Source: Plantago ovata (Eukaryota > Streptophyta > Magnoliopsida > Lamiales > Plantaginaceae). Taken from it: 64,000 nt of DNA. Every line of letters starts with the position of its first letter. The first letter of the stretch is position 1. The notes beneath the pieces are model-generated. The model saw nothing but the letters and a program-made list of their open reading frames with translations. It was not told the origin of the DNA and made no database searches. Shown here in pieces: positions 11,857 through 22,929 of the stretch. Location of the stretch: NCBI GenBank assembly GCA_028274465.1, contig CM051456.1:127860880-127924879 (forward strand). The letters are read 5' to 3'. Position numbers and translations under genes: made by a program.

Positions 11857-12526
11857 TTTGATGATTGATATTCCTATAAGGTCCTCCCTACACACGCACG
11901 TATACAGTGTAGCAAAAATTATAGATGTTCATAATTGATTTTCACACTAAGTCTAAACATTCTAAAGTGAGAAACGTGTTTTTATCACTATTTCTGAGCT
12001 CAAGAGCATTGTTTTCTTTACATGACAAAAGTTAGATATTCGTGTCTATTTGACAAAAGAACTGACAAAGTGACTAACAACTTATAAGTTAACTAGTAGC
12101 TAATCAATCATCTTATATTTTTATAGACTAACTTCTTAAATCAGTCACTTTATTGAGATTTACCAAACAAACTTATTATGGTCAAATGATCAAATAAGTC
12201 GAAATCACCTTATAAATTGACTAATAAAGTGACGCCACGACGCATCAAATGGGAATCACCGCACATCTAAATACTCGTTCAATTTCTTTGTGGCTATTGT
12301 AGCTTACCCAAATAAAGTTACTTCAACCATGTAATGGGAATCTCAATAAGGCAATGATTATCAATAAGGGCCTGATTGGTTGGCCATTTTTACATGTAAA
12401 GTGGCGTTGACCGCCACAAAATCTCCCGATTGGCTCTTATTCCATGTGTACGCGAAAAATCTCGGGCAGCTTGGGAAATTGTGCAAATGTGAAAACGATG
12501 CTGATTTTTACACTTGAAAAACCTCT

Positions 12527-12542
12527 CCCCCCCCCCCCCCCC
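12527..12542. repeat. C16 homopolymer
   Basis: A run of 16 C residues inside a probable repeat that starts GGGCCTGATTGG at about 12365. Confidence 0.9.
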
Positions 12543-13984
12543 ACCCACCCCGGTTTTGGTCCAAGCCCATATGTGTTTTGGACAACCCACCTGATAAGAC
12601 GTATTAACCCCCAAAGTTCGGAACAATTACTGCAACTGCCATCCGCCCTAATGTATAAATAAGTGGTGAGGAGAAATAAGTGGCAGAAAACACAGGCAAG
12701 ACGTTGAAATCACCTTATTGTGGAAGATTTTTAATAGCCGCAACTTACTCCAATTATCGAAATTATTTTAAGAATTTGCTTACAGCTTAAATCTCCCAAT
12801 TTTTCCTTTCGAAAGTTGACATTTTGATGCAGCATACGCGGTTAAGTGGGAAGAACAATTATCAAAGTTAATTGATTCCGTAGAATATCGAAAATTGATA
12901 GATATGATGAGGAACCTCATTTCTTATTAATCAAGCAAAAGTTAAAGAGAAAAATATTAAAGAAAAAAGTGTCAAATGAAAATAAATTATGAAATATAAA
13001 GTCCAACAACTTGTAAAAATTACAAAAAATGCATAAAAACTAATAAAATGCAATTAGAACCCTCTAGATAACCTTCGATGGCTCCATCGTACACCAGAGC
13101 AAAGCGATGATTATGCCTCAAAAACACTAAACCTTCACCGAATTCTAACACTTTTTCCAAATCTTTGAATGCGTTAATTTTTGCTTAAAAAATCTACTCG
13201 TATCTTCCTTCCTAAAGTTTAATATGAATGTTTATTTAAAAAGAGAAAAGAAAATAAAAGGGAGAGTGGTCTTGAAACAATTGGGACCAAAACACGCTGG
13301 CCTATGTTGACATCAGGGAATAGGGATAAAGAGCTCAGCCTTTGTCCGCCAATTATGAATTCAGAAACGTTCGTGTGTGTCTGCTCATAACCAGCTGTCT
13401 GACAACTCCCACCCATCACACGTGTGTGTATAAATACTCTATTTTGTTCAGATGGTCTAAGTGTCTAACTCTATTTTGGTCCCTTCAATCATCTATAAAT
13501 AGTCATTTAGTTGCTGCAAATGAGATTTCCACTCATTAGTTACTTAATTACTACCTCTCCACCTGAGTTGAGAGCTTTTGGACACAAACCCATCGATTGA
13601 AGTATTCAACTGGTCAAGTCCACTTTACGGAGAAAAGATTTAACCAATTTTTCTCCTCTTATATATATAGGTGGGCACCATTAACAAATTAAACCAGAGG
13701 ATTTACATCATGAATCATGATAAGTGTTAGTTGATCAAGCATGGGGCATGTAAAGGAAAACAACCGATCGATCGTTCGGAATGGCAAAGTTTAGCCAGGC
13801 TAGAAGTATTGCAGCTAGTCGCCGTGAAGTCCAATCGTGTACAGTTGTGAAATTGAATTGATCCAACAAAGCTTCTTACCTTTGACATGCATTCCCCGAT
13901 GTCTTCATCAAACTCGTACCCTAGGCCATCACTATCATTAATGAGTAATTAGTGTGTGTTTAGTTTCATTGTACCAGTTACTTC

Positions 13985-14100
13985 ATGATCTGATTTCACC
14001 TTATTTAACCGCTTAACCATAATACATTTGTTCGATAAACTTTATGATCTGATTTCACCTTATTTAACCGCTTAACCATAATAAATTTGTTCGATAAATG
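13985..14100. repeat. Two-copy 59-bp tandem duplication
   Basis: Copies start ATGATCTGATTTCACC at 13985 and 14044 and are nearly identical. Confidence 0.9.
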
Positions 14101-14914
14101 TCAATAAGATGACTGATCAACTATCAATTACATTTTCATCTGTATTTATCATTACAAAAATATTCACCATATCATTCGGTGCGGCTTTGGACCCTAGGAT
14201 AGGATAAGATGTTACTTAAAAATGTTACATCAATCAGCCTAATGAATTAATTACACATTACAAGCTTTCTACAGTAGTTAACTTGTCCGAATAAAATTTG
14301 GCTATAAATTATTTGTGATTCAGACCGGAATATAATGGGAAATCATCTTGTCCTAGGTGCACGGCATGATTTTATATTTCTATTGATGTAGATGCAACGT
14401 AAATTGACACACAGCGACTATTTTTCCTCATCCTGATCAATTCATAGCCGACGTCCATAATGTGTTTAATTTTCCAACAGTGTTTCAGTCCTATATACAC
14501 GTACGTACGTGAACACTTAATGCAACTCACAATTCGATTTTTGCCGCTGAATAAATTCAAATGTCTCGATCAAAATAATACACTCGAATAAGTCCAACAT
14601 AATTTGGTCATCATCACTCGTCAACATAAGGACCACGAACGTTTTGGTTTTTCTCATGCTAGCTACACTCATAAATCATAATATAGTACATTTGGCTGTT
14701 TGCAAATTATGGTACACTAATTTAATACTACAGCTGGTCGAGAAATAATTTAATTAAATTCATTTTGGTTGTTTGTAATTTGTCTCATATTGTTTTCCGA
14801 ATGACTAATTTAGTTTTATTCAATATAATACAAACAAACATATATTCCATAAAAACACAGTTGTACAACATCAGTTCGGTTAAAATGTGTTGTTTGATTT
14901 TCCAATGTCAACTT

Positions 14915-15022
14915 TAATTTACTTCTAAACTACACATCAAAATGTTTTATAAAACTGTATTATGAAAGTAATTTACTTCTAAACTACACATGAAAATGTT
15001 TTATAAAACTGTATTATGAAAG
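14915..15022. repeat. Two-copy 54-bp tandem duplication
   Basis: Copies start TAATTTACTTCTAAAC at 14915 and 14969, with about one mismatch. Confidence 0.92.
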
Positions 15023-15424
15023 TACGCATCATGAGTATATATTGAGTATATATTAGTTAGAATTAATTTACAATTAGAGGGGACTTTAAAAAGGCAAACA
15101 ATATTCATAGTTTTTTGGTTTAAACTTTTAAGTTTAAAGTTTAAAGTTTAAACTTTATAGGTTTATACTTTAAAGTTTAATCTACATGTTATTAGTACTA
15201 CAATTTTCTTCAAAAATAAAATAAAGTAATTGAATATTAACAAATTTATCTATACATCCCCAAATGCAAACACATAAAAGACAGACACTCTATACACAAT
15301 TTTCCCCCCGAGCTTAAAACCCAACAAAAGGAACGAGTCATCCGACTGGTCGAACCAAACCGCCGTTTGACTTCCAAAACGTCAACACGCGGGCAAAGTT
15401 GACTTCAATATGTGCATGTTAGCA

Positions 15425-16888
15425 CTACCCCAGTGTATCCCACAAAGATGCGCACTTCCTTCTCGCAAACCCGACCCGCTTCATCTCCAAGTCATAAACC
15501 ACCTCAAACCCCTGCTGCTGATAATTCCCCAACAGCCCCGCCGGCCCTCCGCCGTTCTCGGCCTCTTCACCACCGTCCATCAGCATCACACACCCCACAT
15601 TCCTCTTCGCTTGTGCATCAAAAAACTCATAAAAGTAGTTCCTCCTCGGCATCGCCACCGTCGAATTCCCGGCAAAATGCAACATCAATCGAGGCACATA
15701 ACCAAACGATTTCTCCCCCCTTTTGCCGTAGTAACACGGACTGAGTCCAGTTCGTGACTCAACTCGGTTCGCTCGCTTATAAACCTTGCCGACTCGGGCA
15801 TCGAACTCAGTCATAACCGAGTTGAAGAATCCCCTCGGCAGCATAGTGAACGTCGTTCCAGAATCCACCACCATTCCGCCATTTCCGTCTCCGTCAACTC
15901 TCCTCAAGCTCAATGGTGTAGGAACAATGGTCATCTCGACCGAAATCGCCTCTAGTCCCACGCAGTAGAAGTACGAGTGCTTCGGATTCTCCAATAATGG
16001 CGTGTATTTGTAGTTCACTGTTTCTTCAATTGGATCCAAATCAGTGACCTGAGTTTTGGTTTTCTTCTCGTAGCGACCGAGTATGAGTGGGCTCGGTCTA
16101 GCACGCACGCCACCTGTTTGATCAAATGCGTGAGCGACCAAACAGTAGGAAAAGTAGTTTCCAATCTCCGGCGAGGTGGACGCGAGCTGAGCTGGCAAGG
16201 ATAGGACCCCGCGGCCGAATCCTGCGACGCCGATAGGCTCGCCGAGGGCGCTGTGAGCGCAGCCGAACGTGAATTTTGGGATTTTAAGTGAAGGAGTTGA
16301 CATTGGAATGGTTAGTGTGTCTTCATAGAGCTTGCCTATTAGGCTGCCATCGCCGTAAGCTAGGTAGAAAGGCGGGCAGTTATAGGACTTGCAGTCTCCG
16401 ATTTCGATGTCTTCTAAGGGGCATTTGGCCATGGCGCAGAGGTCGGAGGAAGGGAGGGAGGAGTGGGCAGAGGAGCAGGCGGAGGACTTGCAGGTGACAG
16501 GTGTGGAAGTGGTGAGGTTGAGTGGGCCAGGGTTTGGGATTAAGGAAGGGGAGTATTTGCCTTCACAGAGGATGCAGTCGAAAGGGTGGCAGGGTAGCCA
16601 GACGACGTCGCTGCCGGTGTCCATGTAGAGGGAGATTGGCTGGGAGTGAGGGCCGAGTTTGAAGGAGAGGGTGTAGTCGGTTCCGGGGGAGAGCGGGAGG
16701 GAGATGGAACGGCGGTGGCGGTGGAAACGGGAGGTCGAGCGAGTGGAGACGGATTTTAGGAGGTGGTGGGTGGTGTTGAATTTTGTGGAGGAGAGGAAGT
16801 GGGTTAACGGGAGGACGACGAGAGCGGAGTTAGTTTGTTGGAAGAAGAGGAGAGTGGTTATGATGATGAGTAAAACAGGGGAGGCCAT
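15425..16888 (-). CDS. Pepsin-like (A1) aspartyl protease, secreted, At4g16563-like
   Basis: A single-exon ORF of 487 aa. The N-terminus is a signal peptide (MASPVLLIIITTLLFFQQ), followed by a short pro-region rich in His, Arg and Ser. The first catalytic motif is DTGSDVVWLPC at about residue 90. The flap Tyr lies in AYGDGSLIGKLYED and the second catalytic motif is VDSGTTFTMLP at about residue 340. Many cysteines (for example CHPFDCILC) fit the plant-type nepenthesin-like subfamily, as does the absence of a plant-specific insert. The C-terminal YQQQGFEVVYDL is typical of the family. It probably acts in the apoplast or secretory pathway. The gene is notably more GC-rich than its surroundings. 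It is closest, from memory, to the protein annotated as probable aspartyl protease At4g16563, which also fits the gene order here. Confidence 0.93.
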   Translation of the reverse strand: MASPVLLIIITTLLFFQQTNSALVVLPLTHFLSSTKFNTTHHLLKSVSTRSTSRFHRHRRSISLPLSPGTDYTLSFKLGPHSQPISLYMDTGSDVVWLPCHPFDCILCEGKYSPSLIPNPGPLNLTTSTPVTCKSSACSSAHSSLPSSDLCAMAKCPLEDIEIGDCKSYNCPPFYLAYGDGSLIGKLYEDTLTIPMSTPSLKIPKFTFGCAHSALGEPIGVAGFGRGVLSLPAQLASTSPEIGNYFSYCLVAHAFDQTGGVRARPSPLILGRYEKKTKTQVTDLDPIEETVNYKYTPLLENPKHSYFYCVGLEAISVEMTIVPTPLSLRRVDGDGNGGMVVDSGTTFTMLPRGFFNSVMTEFDARVGKVYKRANRVESRTGLSPCYYGKRGEKSFGYVPRLMLHFAGNSTVAMPRRNYFYEFFDAQAKRNVGCVMLMDGGEEAENGGGPAGLLGNYQQQGFEVVYDLEMKRVGFARRKCASLWDTLG

Positions 16889-17693
16889 TGAGTTCCTATG
16901 GAACTAGTAGTCTTTATGGCAATGCCCAAGTTATAAGGGGTTTGAGTTCGTTTAAAGAAGATGGTGTTGGAATTTGGAGTCGGAAGATGATGTCCTAGAC
17001 GGAGAGGGGTGGGGAGAGGAAGGATATGGAGTGAAATGGAGTGTAGAGGGTGCTTAAAAAGGGAAATGGACGAACAAGTTTCTGGTAGGATACTGCTAGC
17101 TGGCTGGCTGAGTTTTGTGGAGAGGGTGATTTTGAGTCAGGTATGTTTTATTTTAGCATTAATCAGTCAAGGATTTGTTTGGGCATTTATATGTCGAAAA
17201 TTGTGTTATCATACAATTAGTACTCTGTATTCATATATGAATGTTGTGTTTTGTGTTGCCTAAGTTTCAGTGGGTTCTTTTTTAAATATTACTTCTATAC
17301 TAACTATTGCTCCAGTACGCCTCAGCAATAAGCACCTTTTCAAGATTGGTTAGCAGGAGTAGTATATGGTTTTGATATCTCTTTTTATAACTTATTTATT
17401 TATATTAACAAATTTTAACTAAACTGAATTGAATCTAATGATTTTTTTTCATACGAATAATAAGAGGGTCTAAAACTAATAAAATGAAAGTTATGAATAT
17501 GAGGAAATTGACATGTGGAGAATTGATCTCCTCAATTTCTAATGGAGAATCCATTTCTATTGACACCACTTAGGATGATTGCTATTGTCTCCAAAAGTTT
17601 GGCAAATTCTTTTCCTTTGAGTTTTTCATATATGATCCCTGAAATTTGAAGCCACGTCTAGTGACTCTAATCAGACCTGGTGAGTTAAAAAAA

Positions 17694-17705
17694 GCTCTGA
17701 TACCA
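17694..17705 (-). other. iMet-tRNA primer-binding-site-like motif
   Basis: The minus strand reads TGGTATCAGAGC, the usual primer-binding site of plant Copia-type LTR elements. It may mark a decayed LTR element extending from the right. I could not define LTR boundaries. Confidence 0.35.
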
Positions 17706-20700
17706 TGATTGAGTTCCATCTCATTTTATTGAACTCGCAGAGTTGTGAAATTTACTCGATTTATATCACTATGACTTGCTATCACGCAATTGACAGTAAA
17801 TGTTGGATGTGTTGGGCAGGGGGAGCCTTTTGAGGCAGGATTCTCAAGTGAGATCAGAGTAAGCAAGACAGATAACATTTCCTAAAGCTGTTAGATCACT
17901 CTTTACATGATACATATAATATTTTTCTAATATTGCTCTTAAGTTGTCCCTTATAATTATTTAGGATATCAACTACATAAATGATAATTAGAGGTCTCCT
18001 ATTATTTATGTTTTAGTGATGAAAAAGTACACATGGAGGATATATATGGTGCCACATAGATAGGGAAGAATAAGGAAGGGCAAGTGAGTACTCAAATGTA
18101 GGAAGATTTTTAGGGAGTTCTAAATTTAGAATTACATTTTTGTGGGTCCCAATAAATTTAGAAGTCATGAGATTGTTGATTTTTGACATCATTTTTTCCA
18201 TTTCATCCTAAATATAAGATAGTGATAGGTTTTAGTACTTATGTAACTATTGCTATTGCTCTGTACAAGCATCAGTATGGACATAGTATGGGGATAAAAA
18301 TTGTGCTCAATAATACACCACTTTATCTGTCATTCACATTACTTTGGCAATGAAGTTGCATTTAAGATCTTGGTTTTTCCTTTACGTTTTTGCAGGATTG
18401 ATGATGCTAGAAGCTTGGAAGTACATAGAAGTTGTATACAGTGGAGGGATAGCTGCATTCCAATTGACTTCGATGCATTAACCAGAGCATTTAATATAGT
18501 ATAGGTATAATTAAATTAGGACCTGCTCCTAAGTCAACCAGTGTATATTTACTATAGCTTCAAAATTTAAATCGATGCTTTAAAAGTTTGGAGTGCAGAA
18601 CTGGATCCCCCTGGTTGGGTTTTCGATGGAGGGGTAACTCCGTGCAACATACTTTCAGATAGTGTGTGGTCCCTTAACGGGTGTTATACGGTTCATGCCC
18701 CTAACGTCTAAAAACTCCTTCAGGATAAAACTTAAACAATCCGACTCGTACGTTTTATCAGCTATGGGATGCTTAATACATATCCAGATTGTGGTCCATT
18801 TACAGTGCTGGTCCATTCTACGAAACTTTGATCGGCCTGTCATGCTTTATTTTTATAGAAACTTTGCATTTCTATAATGTCTCATACTCTACTCATATCG
18901 TGTCTTCGTGCAATATAGAAGACTTGAATAAATAAAAAAGACTTCTATTGACCTTGTAGATTGCACCATTTGACCTTTAAGTTAGAGAATTCGATGGAGT
19001 CATCTTTGTGAAGGTCAATCTTGAAATGTAAGGAGCTAGCTGGATGTAGCCTGTAAGGTTGGTTGAGTTGAAGTATATTTGAAACTTGGCTTAAAGAGGA
19101 TACTATGCATAACTAACGAGGATCGAGATATATAAGTAATACCAGTATATAACATTATAACTATGCATATGATACACCAAGCCCATAATTCTATATGTAT
19201 ACTCTAGGAAGTAGTAGGTGCCTCTCCTACTACTGCAAAATTAATTGTGCCTTTGATTATCCACAAGCAAACATGCATGCGTAATGTAATATCTGCATGT
19301 CTCTATGTATGGTATGGATTATCTGGCCAGGCTCTATCTCTCCATGATATTGTTTGGTACTCGTTTTAAATAAGTAGCTAGTACTAGTTTAAACTTTAAA
19401 GACGTCATTTCTATCTTTGTCACTACTTTCATATTTCCATTTTAACCACTTATCTTTCAGTTCCTAGTGTTCCTCTTCCTTTCCTATATCTAAATTAGTA
19501 GTGGTCTTAAGTTGAGTACCAAAAAGTTTGTTAAGGTTTGTTTTTAAATATTGTATAGCATCAAGATATAGTACTAAATTGTTTGCTTAAAAAATTGCAA
19601 TATTGCATACATGAGAGTGTACATCTTTGTTCAAAGAATACTTGTCGGCCGTAATGCTGTAATGCTAGGTAGTACAATTCAATTAGAAAAAATATAAGTT
19701 TCAGTTTAGATCAAGTAAAATAAATTCAATTTAGAAGTTTTGGAGCGTAAGCATTTGAATCTTTTTATTTCATGGAAATGAAGTGAACGAACTATGAAGA
19801 ACAACAAAATAAACAAAAATAGTGAATGTAGCAAGAACTAAAGGGATACTAATCGAAATTGAATATTTCTTTCTTCTAGTGGAGACAAGTCACAGAACTG
19901 ACGGCCAGCTGGGAACCCAACCTACTGGCGCTATACGCCTAAAAGTTAGGATAGGTGAACCTTTGACCAAATCCATTCATAAATTGAGCCTGATCATCAC
20001 AGTACACTAATCACTCACCTAACAATACTTTATTTAAACAATTCAGCTTGCATGTATCCGTTCTGTCACCCGCGTTTAAACTTGAGTTCATGTAATATAC
20101 TGTATTCATTTTGATCAATGTTCAAGTAATATTAACGGTTTATACATTAGCCCAATTGATTAAAGAGATGAGTATTTTTACTTTAGTCACAAGTTTGAAT
20201 TACACAGGAGTTGAATATGTGATTATGACACGTTGAACCAGGCATGTCGCACTTGTGCAGCTTAACTTGGTTCACGTGGTTTACAGTCTATTACGTGAGT
20301 ACGTATTTACCCAGTGTATACTCGAAGGATAACAACCGCGGATTCTCCATGGTATTTAAAATATATATAGGAGTAAATTAATAAATTAACTGTTTATAAG
20401 TAAATCGATTAACTAGTTGGTCAAGTATCAACTGATATCATTACAAATTCGGATATTCCCATTCTCTAAAATGCATGGGGTAGCTTTCCCAGGCATTACC
20501 ACAGCATTGAAAATCAATTTGCACACAAACTATAGTTGGGAGAAATAAGAACAAATGCTCCAAATTTTTGGAATTTGTCGTTTCAATAATGCTCGAGTAT
20601 GATATGGGATGGGACTTGGGACCATGGTGACAAAATGTACTCGTACCGAAGAGAAGGGGAGACTCTAATCTATACTTAAAAAAACATTTTCAACAACACA

Positions 20701-20956
20701 AAGCTTATATAAAAATTATCATACTGAATTTTATATTTGATTAATTATTAATTAAATGCTATGTGCCGATATGGGATACAGTAGTTTGGTGAGCCACCAA
20801 ACTTTCAATCATATTTGTAGGGCACAATCGTTTGTTATTTTTCCTTAGCCACCATTGTCAACATAATTACTTCAATTATTGGTACTTCACTATTTTTCCT
20901 TAGATTAGATTGCTCCGCAATTTATTTGGTACGGCTCATCCCATTTTAACATTGAA

Positions 20957-20975
20957 CCCCCCCCCCCCCCCCCCC
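20957..20975. repeat. C19 homopolymer
   Basis: A run of 19 C residues in AT-rich intergenic DNA. Confidence 0.95.
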
Positions 20976-22547
20976 TAAATTTCACAGTATTAGATTTCAT
21001 TTCACTCTAAGTGGTCAATTAAAGATGTTAATAAATAACTACATTACGTGATAAATTTGAAAGTTTAAAAGAGATCAAAAAACATCGATGTAGATGTGCC
21101 TTCTCAGCTAGCTCGTTGTTGTTTTCTTTACTTTTTTGTTCTTTAATTTCTTTCTCCAAAATCTAGTTGCCATGGTAATTTATCATAAATTGGCTTCCTC
21201 ACGGTATTCCCTTACATTTCAACAAGCACAATTAAGTGGGGCTACGTAGTTCAACTAATTATTCTTATCAAGTTGTTGCTTTGTAATAAACGCGTCCCCT
21301 TGTCCTTGTTAGTTTGATCTTAAAATATGGCAGTAGTACCATATCCCAAGTCCCAATCCAACTTGTTTAAGCTAGTTTAAATTTAGCTTTCGGCATAAGT
21401 ATTATTTATGCCAATTACCAAGTTCGGCGTGCATATCTACCCAATCAATCATAAGTTTATTGTTTATAATATTCGTCATATAATGAACCTCTATTGTTTT
21501 ATCATCTCGTGATAATAGCTAATTGGCTGAGATGTCAGTTGAAAGTCATTAACAAACCAATTAAAGACTTCTGCACGAATCGTTGAAATTTTTTAATGAG
21601 AAATTAATTGTCTATAACTTGTCAAAATCGACGTTATCACGCGGAGTAACATTTTTGTCGCTACAAAGAAATAGAAATAGATTGGTACAGGATAAAATGT
21701 GACCGACAGGCGTCAATTAGATACACCATTGGCGGGAAAACCAACATTAAGAAGAGTTTATAACACACCAACGAGGTAGGAGTTATATCAGAGTTATATC
21801 AAGTTGATTTTCGGAGTAATATGGAGAATTGAGACCGCGCTACTGTCATGTCAAATGATAAATTCAGTCCATGTGGCACCAAAGGGGGACGGATTGAAGC
21901 TCCGGGATAAAACTGCTTCCACATGATAGACTATATTCTCGAAAATAATAACTGTAGGGTCGTTTTCTACATCGTACTAACAAATGGCATTCATAAATCG
22001 TAGACGTTGAGTGCGTGCGGTGGACTAGACAATCTGGAATTATGATACCGCAACTGTTTGATGATACATCTTAAAAACATGCCCCAAAATAGATGGGGCA
22101 TGGAGTCCATTCAACAGAAGGGGAAAAAGACATGTCTGAGTTTGAAACCTTAAAGTCTAAAGCACAATCAACTAGCTGTCCGCAAGTACTTCCATACACA
22201 CACGTACATGCATGAACCTCACCTTTCTTTGTCAGTAGCTGGTACCAAGTACTATCAAGTATCAACCATGTAAAATGCCCATGGATCATAATTGTACAGA
22301 TAGATTCAGTTAAAAGGACTTGTCAATCTTCATCTGCAAACCATGAACTGCGTCTTTCAACTTCACCTAACTCTATTATCTGTCTACACATGATAAACTC
22401 ATACAATTTTTTTTTTTGTGTGAGTGTGTTTTCGATCATGATTTCTTGGAGCTGGAGATTTGTGAGAGTCATTAAGGCCTTACCAAAGAAACCAGTGCCA
22501 CTTGGAACATTAGTCTCCAACACATTCAACTTCAGTAATATATGTTA

Positions 22548-22699
22548 GGCTATGTTATTTTCGTCTAAAAAAGACCATTCAATTCAGTTAGATCAGTTCA
22601 ATTTAGGTTTGTTTAGACTGCTTAGTTGTTTATTTATACTACAACTATTCAGTTCAAATCAGTTCAGTTTAGATTTTTTTAGACGAAGAAATCAGAGAC
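22548..22699. mobile_element. Tourist-like MITE (second copy)
   Basis: Flanked by TTA on both sides (22545-22547 and 22700-22702). The left end GGCTATGTTATTTTCGTCT matches the right end of the 9561-9743 element read in reverse. The right end is decayed (AGACGAAGAAATCAGAGAC). The interior has CAGTTCAATTTAG-type repeats, the complement of the first copy's GAACTGAA core. Confidence 0.65.
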
Positions 22700-22929
22700 T
22701 TATAACATGTTTCCCCACAGAGTAACAAATAAATTATGTCAAGAAAGGAATAAACTATACCTGATTAATTTCTAATTCAGTTAACAGTCTTAAAATGCAG
22801 AGTTAAGAAAAACATTTTATGTAATTGGATAGCCAGTCTCCAAAGGAGTGTAGTATGAATAAAGTGAATCAATCTCCTCTAGCTTGTATATAAACCAATT
22901 GAGAGTCAATAAACTCAACGGTTTAGACT

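Larger units (their letters stand above)
11857..15424. other. Intergenic, tRNA-Ser to aspartyl protease; short tandem duplications
   Basis: No gene recognised. Contents: a GGGCCTGATTGG repeat end near 12364, a C16 tract at 12527-12542, two short tandem duplications (13985-14100 and 14915-15022), and a palindrome-rich TTTAAAGTTTAAAC stretch near 15115-15180. Confidence 0.5.
16889..22929. other. Gene-poor 6-kb intergenic region
   Basis: No convincing gene. Contents: a tRNA-primer-binding-like motif on the minus strand at 17694-17705, a short exon-like stretch at 18395-18504 (reading RIDDARSLEVHRSCIQW) with no recognisable family, a C19 run at 20957-20975, and a Tourist-like MITE at 22548-22699. 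Otherwise AT-rich sequence. Confidence 0.5.

Noticed and set aside
15410-15757. Several ORFs antisense to the aspartyl protease
   Set aside because: Shadows of a GC-rich coding exon; the minus-strand frame has catalytic motifs and a signal peptide.
18301-18504. Short ORF (RIDDARSLEVHRSC) as a gene
   Set aside because: No start context, family or partner exons found; kept only as a note in the intergenic entry.
22071-22529. ORFs downstream of HINT4 as extra exons
   Set aside because: The HINT4 frame ends cleanly at 22930 with the expected C-terminus; these ORFs show no family match.
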